From contig JAFUOS010000020.1 in assembly GCA_017472665.1 (NCBI GenBank), positions 1 to 64,000 on the forward strand: a DNA stretch of 64,000 nucleotides. The letters run 5' to 3'. Below the pieces are notes generated by a model. It was given only the letters and a program-made list of their open reading frames with translations. It ran no database searches and was not told the origin of the DNA. The DNA comes from Tyzzerella sp. (GTDB lineage Bacteria; Bacillota; Clostridia; Lachnospirales; Lachnospiraceae). Positions 60,559 through 64,000 of the stretch are shown here, one piece after another. The position numbers and the translations under genes were made by a program. Every line of letters begins with the position of its first letter. The stretch's first letter is position 1.

Positions 60559-60867
60559 ATGATTGGTATCGAAAATGAATTAGCGATTTTTTTATCTGCA
60601 TGCCTGCTTGGGAACATGATGTGCCTGATTTATTGTGCGATTCGGGTATTTCGTCGAATTGTAAAGCATACGCTCTTTTGGATTTCTCTAGAGGACTTTG
60701 TTTTCTGGGTGAGCATGGGGGTATATTTGTTTACGGAGATGTATCGGACTTGTGAGGGAAGCATCCGTTGGTACTTTGTTTTGGGTGTACTGGCAGGCGG
60801 TGGAATTACTTGTGAAATTATACGAAAAGTAGTGAAAAAAGTTATTGATAAAACTCATAAAAAATAG
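60559..60867 (+). CDS. yabQ: Spore cortex biosynthesis protein YabQ
   Basis: A 102-residue membrane protein with three hydrophobic segments (LAIFLSACLLGNMMCLIYCAI, LEDFVFWVSMGVYLF and WYFVLGVLAGGGIT) and a basic C-terminus. The position between yabP and divIC and the EDFVFW segment are typical of YabQ, which is required for spore cortex synthesis in Bacillus. It is shorter than the Bacillus protein but normal for Lachnospiraceae as far as I can judge. Confidence 0.85.
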   Translation: MIGIENELAIFLSACLLGNMMCLIYCAIRVFRRIVKHTLFWISLEDFVFWVSMGVYLFTEMYRTCEGSIRWYFVLGVLAGGGITCEIIRKVVKKVIDKTHKK

Positions 60868-60915
60868 TAGAATAGTCTTATATGGGTGAGTAAAAATAAA
60901 AAGGGTGTGTACATA

Positions 60916-61242
60916 ATGGGGAGCATGAAAAAGAGGAAGCATGGTACTCGTAATCAGGATCGCGTTTCGCAGCACAAAATCAGCGTTCTCGGCATTTCCG
61001 GCGTGATTGTAATGTTGATTGTGGTTTTATCTGTTGCGAGCATTTCGCTGCATGAGAAGAATCAGAATTACAAAGAGCAGGAAGCGAAACTGGAAGCGCA
61101 GCTGGAAGAGCAAAAAGCACGTTCAGAAGAGATTGATGAATTAGAAGAATACGTTGGAACAGATGAATACATAGAGGACGTAGCAAAGGAAAAATTAGGA
61201 TTGATTAATCCGAATGAGATTCTGTTTAAAGCAGAACCTTAA
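60916..61242 (+). CDS. divIC: Septum formation initiator DivIC (FtsB-like)
   Basis: A 108-residue division protein. A basic N-terminus is followed by one membrane helix (VLGISGVIVMLIVVLSVASI), a coiled coil (NQNYKEQEAKLEAQLEEQKARSEEI is within it), and the C-terminal YVGTDEYIEDVAKEKLGLINP-type segment typical of DivIC. The ATG at 60916 follows AAGGGTG with 8-nt spacing; upstream GTG codons lack such a site. It acts in the divisome with FtsL and DivIB. Confidence 0.88.
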   Translation: MGSMKKRKHGTRNQDRVSQHKISVLGISGVIVMLIVVLSVASISLHEKNQNYKEQEAKLEAQLEEQKARSEEIDELEEYVGTDEYIEDVAKEKLGLINPNEILFKAEP

Positions 61243-61272
61243 TGAAATAGAAAAGAGAAGACGATACAAATG

Positions 61273-61308
61273 ATAGCTTTGGGAAAGATTTCCCGAAGCT
61301 ATTTTTTT
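61273..61308 (+). terminator. Strong terminator/attenuator just upstream of the spoIIE homologue
   Basis: ATAGCTTTGGGAAA pairs with TTTCCCGAAGCTAT (one wobble) over a 3-nt loop, followed by seven Ts. Only about 17 bp separate it from the next start codon, leaving no room for a downstream promoter. Confidence 0.85.
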
Positions 61309-61325
61309 CGTTGTGGAGGGGCAAG

Positions 61326-62720
61326 ATGAAAGATTTAGAAATGAATCCTTATGTGATACAAATTGATAAATTTGTAAATTCGTTGGAAAAGCTATCCAAG
61401 GTTTTCTTGGATTTGGAAGAAAAGAAAACCTATTTTTCGGAAGAAGAATTGAAAGGAATGTGTCAGAAGGTGTGCGATAAGGTCTGCCAGGTTTGTGGCA
61501 ACCGGGAAATCTGTCTGGGAAGAGAACGCATGAACACATATGGGCTGATATGGGATATTTTTCGGGCGGTTGAGAACTATGGAACGGAATTGAACGTAGA
61601 GGTGAAGCGGAAAGTACAGAAAAATTGTGTACAAGCTCCAAAGTTTGTAAGGAATGCTTTAGAAATATATAAAAATGAAAAGCAGACGATGTTGTGGAAT
61701 CAGAAGATGGCGCAAAGCAGAGAGGGATGTGCCATTCAACTGGATTCATTTGCCCAGATGATACAGCATGCCACGAGAGAGCTGGACGCCAGTATTTTTG
61801 CGGACGAGCATTTGGAAAAGAAAATCAGGAGTCGGTTTACAAAGCTTGGGATGAAAATTTTGACTACTGTATTTCTTGTGACGGAAGACGGAAGGTATGA
61901 AATCCATGTGACTACAAAAGCGCAGAAGGGAGATTGCATTACAACGAAGGAATTGGCGCAGATTATTTCTGAGTGCTGCGGAAGAAATATGGTGTTGGGA
62001 AAAGAAGAAAGAGCGGTTCTGGGCTCGGAATACTGCACGATTACTTGCGTGGAAGGGCCAAGATATCATACCTTGCAGGGAGTTGCAAAAATAGGGAAAG
62101 GATGCCGGAAGGTTTCTGGAGACAGTTTTTCGATGTTGGATTTGCCGGGAGGAAAGCAGGGAGTGATTTTGTCCGACGGAATGGGTGCCGGCGAAATTGC
62201 CTATCGGGAAAGCACGATGGTGGTGGAACTGTTGGAAGAACTGCTGGATGCTGGATTTCCAAAAGAAACCGCACTGCAGATGCTGAATACGGCATTGGTA
62301 ATCGGCCGAGAGGAAGTCCGTTTTTCTACCATTGATATGAGTGTGTTTGATTTGTACAATGGGAAATGTGAAATTGTAAAAGCGGGGGCTTCTATGACCT
62401 TTATTAAACGGGAGGATAAGGTGGAATGTATCAAATCCACGAGTCTGCCGATTGGAGTGGTTCCAAAACTGGAAGTGGATGAAGAAGTCTGCAAGTTGTC
62501 AGATGGTGATATTGTGATTATGGTGACGGATGGAGTGATGGACGCACTTCCGACTGGAGAACAGGAATTTTTGATGAGAATGATTATCGAAGGAACTCAG
62601 AAGACGAATCCGAAGGAAATTGCACAGCATATCCTGGAACAGGTGCTGGAGTGCTCGGGCGAGGTGCCGATGGATGACATGACTGTTTTGGCAGTGGGCA
62701 TATGGAGTCTTGAAAAATAA
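61326..62720 (+). CDS. SpoIIE-family PP2C phosphatase without the membrane domain
   Basis: A 464-residue protein. The C-terminal PP2C domain is complete, with metal ligands in VILSDGMGAGEIA and IVIMVTDGVMD. The TALVIGREEVRFSTIDMSVFDL segment and KAGASMTFIKR are typical of SpoIIE, which dephosphorylates SpoIIAA to activate sigma F. The central region has the conserved cysteines CQKVCDKVCQVCGNREICLG. The ten-helix N-terminal membrane domain of classical SpoIIE (about 800 residues) is absent; no hydrophobic segment is present and only 83 bp lie upstream after divIC. The ATG at 61326 follows GGAGGGG closely. The place in the cluster is that of spoIIE. Confidence 0.83.
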   Translation: MKDLEMNPYVIQIDKFVNSLEKLSKVFLDLEEKKTYFSEEELKGMCQKVCDKVCQVCGNREICLGRERMNTYGLIWDIFRAVENYGTELNVEVKRKVQKNCVQAPKFVRNALEIYKNEKQTMLWNQKMAQSREGCAIQLDSFAQMIQHATRELDASIFADEHLEKKIRSRFTKLGMKILTTVFLVTEDGRYEIHVTTKAQKGDCITTKELAQIISECCGRNMVLGKEERAVLGSEYCTITCVEGPRYHTLQGVAKIGKGCRKVSGDSFSMLDLPGGKQGVILSDGMGAGEIAYRESTMVVELLEELLDAGFPKETALQMLNTALVIGREEVRFSTIDMSVFDLYNGKCEIVKAGASMTFIKREDKVECIKSTSLPIGVVPKLEVDEEVCKLSDGDIVIMVTDGVMDALPTGEQEFLMRMIIEGTQKTNPKEIAQHILEQVLECSGEVPMDDMTVLAVGIWSLEK

Positions 62721-62768
62721 GAGGGAATGAGATAGAATTGAGTTAAATTTACAAAGGAAAACAGGGAA

Positions 62769-64000
62769 ATGCTGAAAAAGATAGAAGAATATGCAGCAAA
62801 ATGGCACATGCTAGAAAAAGAAGATAAGGTTATCGCAGGCGTATCCGGAGGCGCAGACTCCATATGCCTTCTTTTTGTACTCTTAGAGCTGCAGAAGAAG
62901 ATTCCATTTGAGCTGATTGCGGTGCATGTCAACCACGGATTACGGGGAGAAGCGGCAGATGCGGATGAGGCTTATGTGAAGGAGATTTGCAGACAGCAGA
63001 ATATTTTGTGCCTCAGCTATTCTGAAAATGTGGAATTAATTGCAAAAAACAGGAAACAATCTACAGAGGAGGCCGGACGGGATATAAGGCGCGAGGCTTT
63101 CCAGCGTGCGTTGGAGCAGTATGGCGGGACCAAGATTGCACTTGCACATCATAAAAATGATAATGTGGAGACGTTTTTCATGAATCTAGCCAGAGGTACC
63201 GGCATAAAAGGTATGGGCGGCATCCGGCCTGTGGCGGGAAATATCATTCGACCATTACTTTGTGTAGAGCGAAGTGAGATTGAGCAGTATTTGCAGGACA
63301 GAAAGATTTCTTATTGTATTGACCAGACAAATGCGACCGATGACTATACCAGAAATCGCATCCGGAACAATGTCATTCCATATCTGGAGTCAGAGGTGAA
63401 TGCGCAGGCTGTTTCTCACATTGACAGTGCGATGGAGCAACTGCGGGAATTGCAGGTTTATATAGAGGAACAGGTGAATCAGTATTTTGGGGCTTGTGTG
63501 AAGGAGCAGGGAACGGGATACTTGGTGGCGAAAGAGGAGTTTGAAAAGAGTCCAAAGATTTTTCAATCACTTGTGTTAAAAAAAGTTCTGGTGCAGATTT
63601 GCAAGAAGGAAAAGGATATGGAGGCTGTTCATTTGAAAGACTTGCAGGAGCTGTTTGGGAAGCAGGTAGGAAGAAAAGTGGACTTGCCATATGGGATGGA
63701 AGGAAGACGTGTCTACGAGGGACTGAGTATTCGAGAGAAGTCGGGCGCAGAAACAGACAAGAAAGAATGCCAGATTTCTTGCAAGGTTGGAGAAAAGCAG
63801 GAAATCTTCTGTGGCAGCCAGAAAATCACCTGCAGAATATTTGAAAAAAACATCGGTACGCCGATATGTTTACAAAAAGGTGGCGCGAAGTGGTTCGATT
63901 ATGGTATAATAGCATCTGAAATATGTGTTCGGACGAGGCGGCCAGGCGATTACATTTCGATTCATTCAAGTGGAAAAAAGCAGAAATTAAAATCTTTTTT
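62769..64000 (+). CDS. tilS: tRNA(Ile)-lysidine synthetase, cut by window edge
   Basis: About 410 codons are visible and the frame is open at the end of the window. The PP-loop VSGGADS lies near residue 28, followed by AVHVNHGLRGEAADADE and LAHHKNDNVETFFMNLARGTGIKGMGG, all typical of TilS. The DYTRNRIRNNVIPYLE segment and the start of the C-terminal domain (VRTRRPGDYI) are present. TilS converts cytidine 34 of isoleucine tRNA(CAU) to lysidine, an essential step. AAAGGAAA lies upstream of the ATG at 62769. The gene follows the spoIIE homologue, as in Bacillus. Confidence 0.93.
   Translation, partial: MLKKIEEYAAKWHMLEKEDKVIAGVSGGADSICLLFVLLELQKKIPFELIAVHVNHGLRGEAADADEAYVKEICRQQNILCLSYSENVELIAKNRKQSTEEAGRDIRREAFQRALEQYGGTKIALAHHKNDNVETFFMNLARGTGIKGMGGIRPVAGNIIRPLLCVERSEIEQYLQDRKISYCIDQTNATDDYTRNRIRNNVIPYLESEVNAQAVSHIDSAMEQLRELQVYIEEQVNQYFGACVKEQGTGYLVAKEEFEKSPKIFQSLVLKKVLVQICKKEKDMEAVHLKDLQELFGKQVGRKVDLPYGMEGRRVYEGLSIREKSGAETDKKECQISCKVGEKQEIFCGSQKITCRIFEKNIGTPICLQKGGAKWFDYGIIASEICVRTRRPGDYISIHSSGKKQKLKSF

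Overview
The window looks like a chromosomal segment of a low-to-mid GC, spore-forming member of the Clostridia, most likely Lachnospiraceae. The support is sporulation genes (spmA, yabP, yabQ, a spoIIE homologue, a CotS-like kinase), the order hup-rqcP-yabP-yabQ-divIC-spoIIE-tilS and the block holB-ricT-trmN6-rsmI typical of Firmicutes, an AgrC/AgrA-type sensor pair, and a cell-wall-anchored Cna-B protein. No tRNA, rRNA or CRISPR array was seen.

Layout. 1-2016: debris and mobile DNA, with the 3' end of an IS605-type TnpB and its right end, an MFS gene fragment, a 42-bp palindrome, a truncated HipA-like kinase and its putative partner. 2126-22740: a large catabolic locus. A beta-phosphoglucomutase and an AraC regulator diverge from a long plus-strand run of a GDPD-like phosphodiesterase, an oligosaccharide ABC importer (binding lipoprotein and two permeases), a lipoprotein endonuclease/exonuclease/phosphatase (EEP) enzyme, a 2038-residue membrane-anchored beta-helix protein, a secreted SGNH-EEP fusion, a second EEP without a signal peptide, a GH65 glycoside phosphorylase, and a second GH65 gene that has lost its catalytic core. 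The locus carries scars of internal duplication: a 57-bp permease remnant before the second EEP gene, and a second copy of the araC/operon control region before the deleted GH65.

22900-31441: an OFA-family MFS transporter, carB, an SGNH hydrolase flanked by decayed genes (including a broken rpiR), a FAD oxidoreductase, and an HTH-HATPase-STAS-like regulator. 31520-35630: nucleotide kinase, holB, ricT, trmN6, rsmI. 35766-41141: an MsmX/UgpC-type ATPase that may power the importer, a calcium-type P-ATPase behind a probable yybP-ykoY manganese riboswitch, and an AI-2E family permease. 41572-42445: spmA and a GIY-YIG protein.

42502-56449: an AgrC-like kinase and LytTR response regulator diverge from a pseudo-receiver gene translationally coupled to a 3779-residue VWA/Cna-B surface protein. 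Two direct repeats just upstream of that promoter fit LytTR binding sites. 56912-58404: a PD-(D/E)XK-like protein followed by two unrelated tandem repeat arrays. 58405-64000: the CotS-like kinase and the hup-to-tilS sporulation/division/translation cluster, with tilS running off the right edge.

Working model for the main locus (inference): a phosphodiester-containing alpha-glucosylated polymer is trimmed outside by EEP and SGNH enzymes, imported, cut inside by the signal-less EEP and the GDPD-like enzyme, phosphorolysed by GH65 to beta-glucose 1-phosphate, and fed to glycolysis by beta-phosphoglucomutase. A family of about 165-nt two-hairpin intergenic repeats (three clear copies and one possible partial) is the main unexplained non-coding structure.
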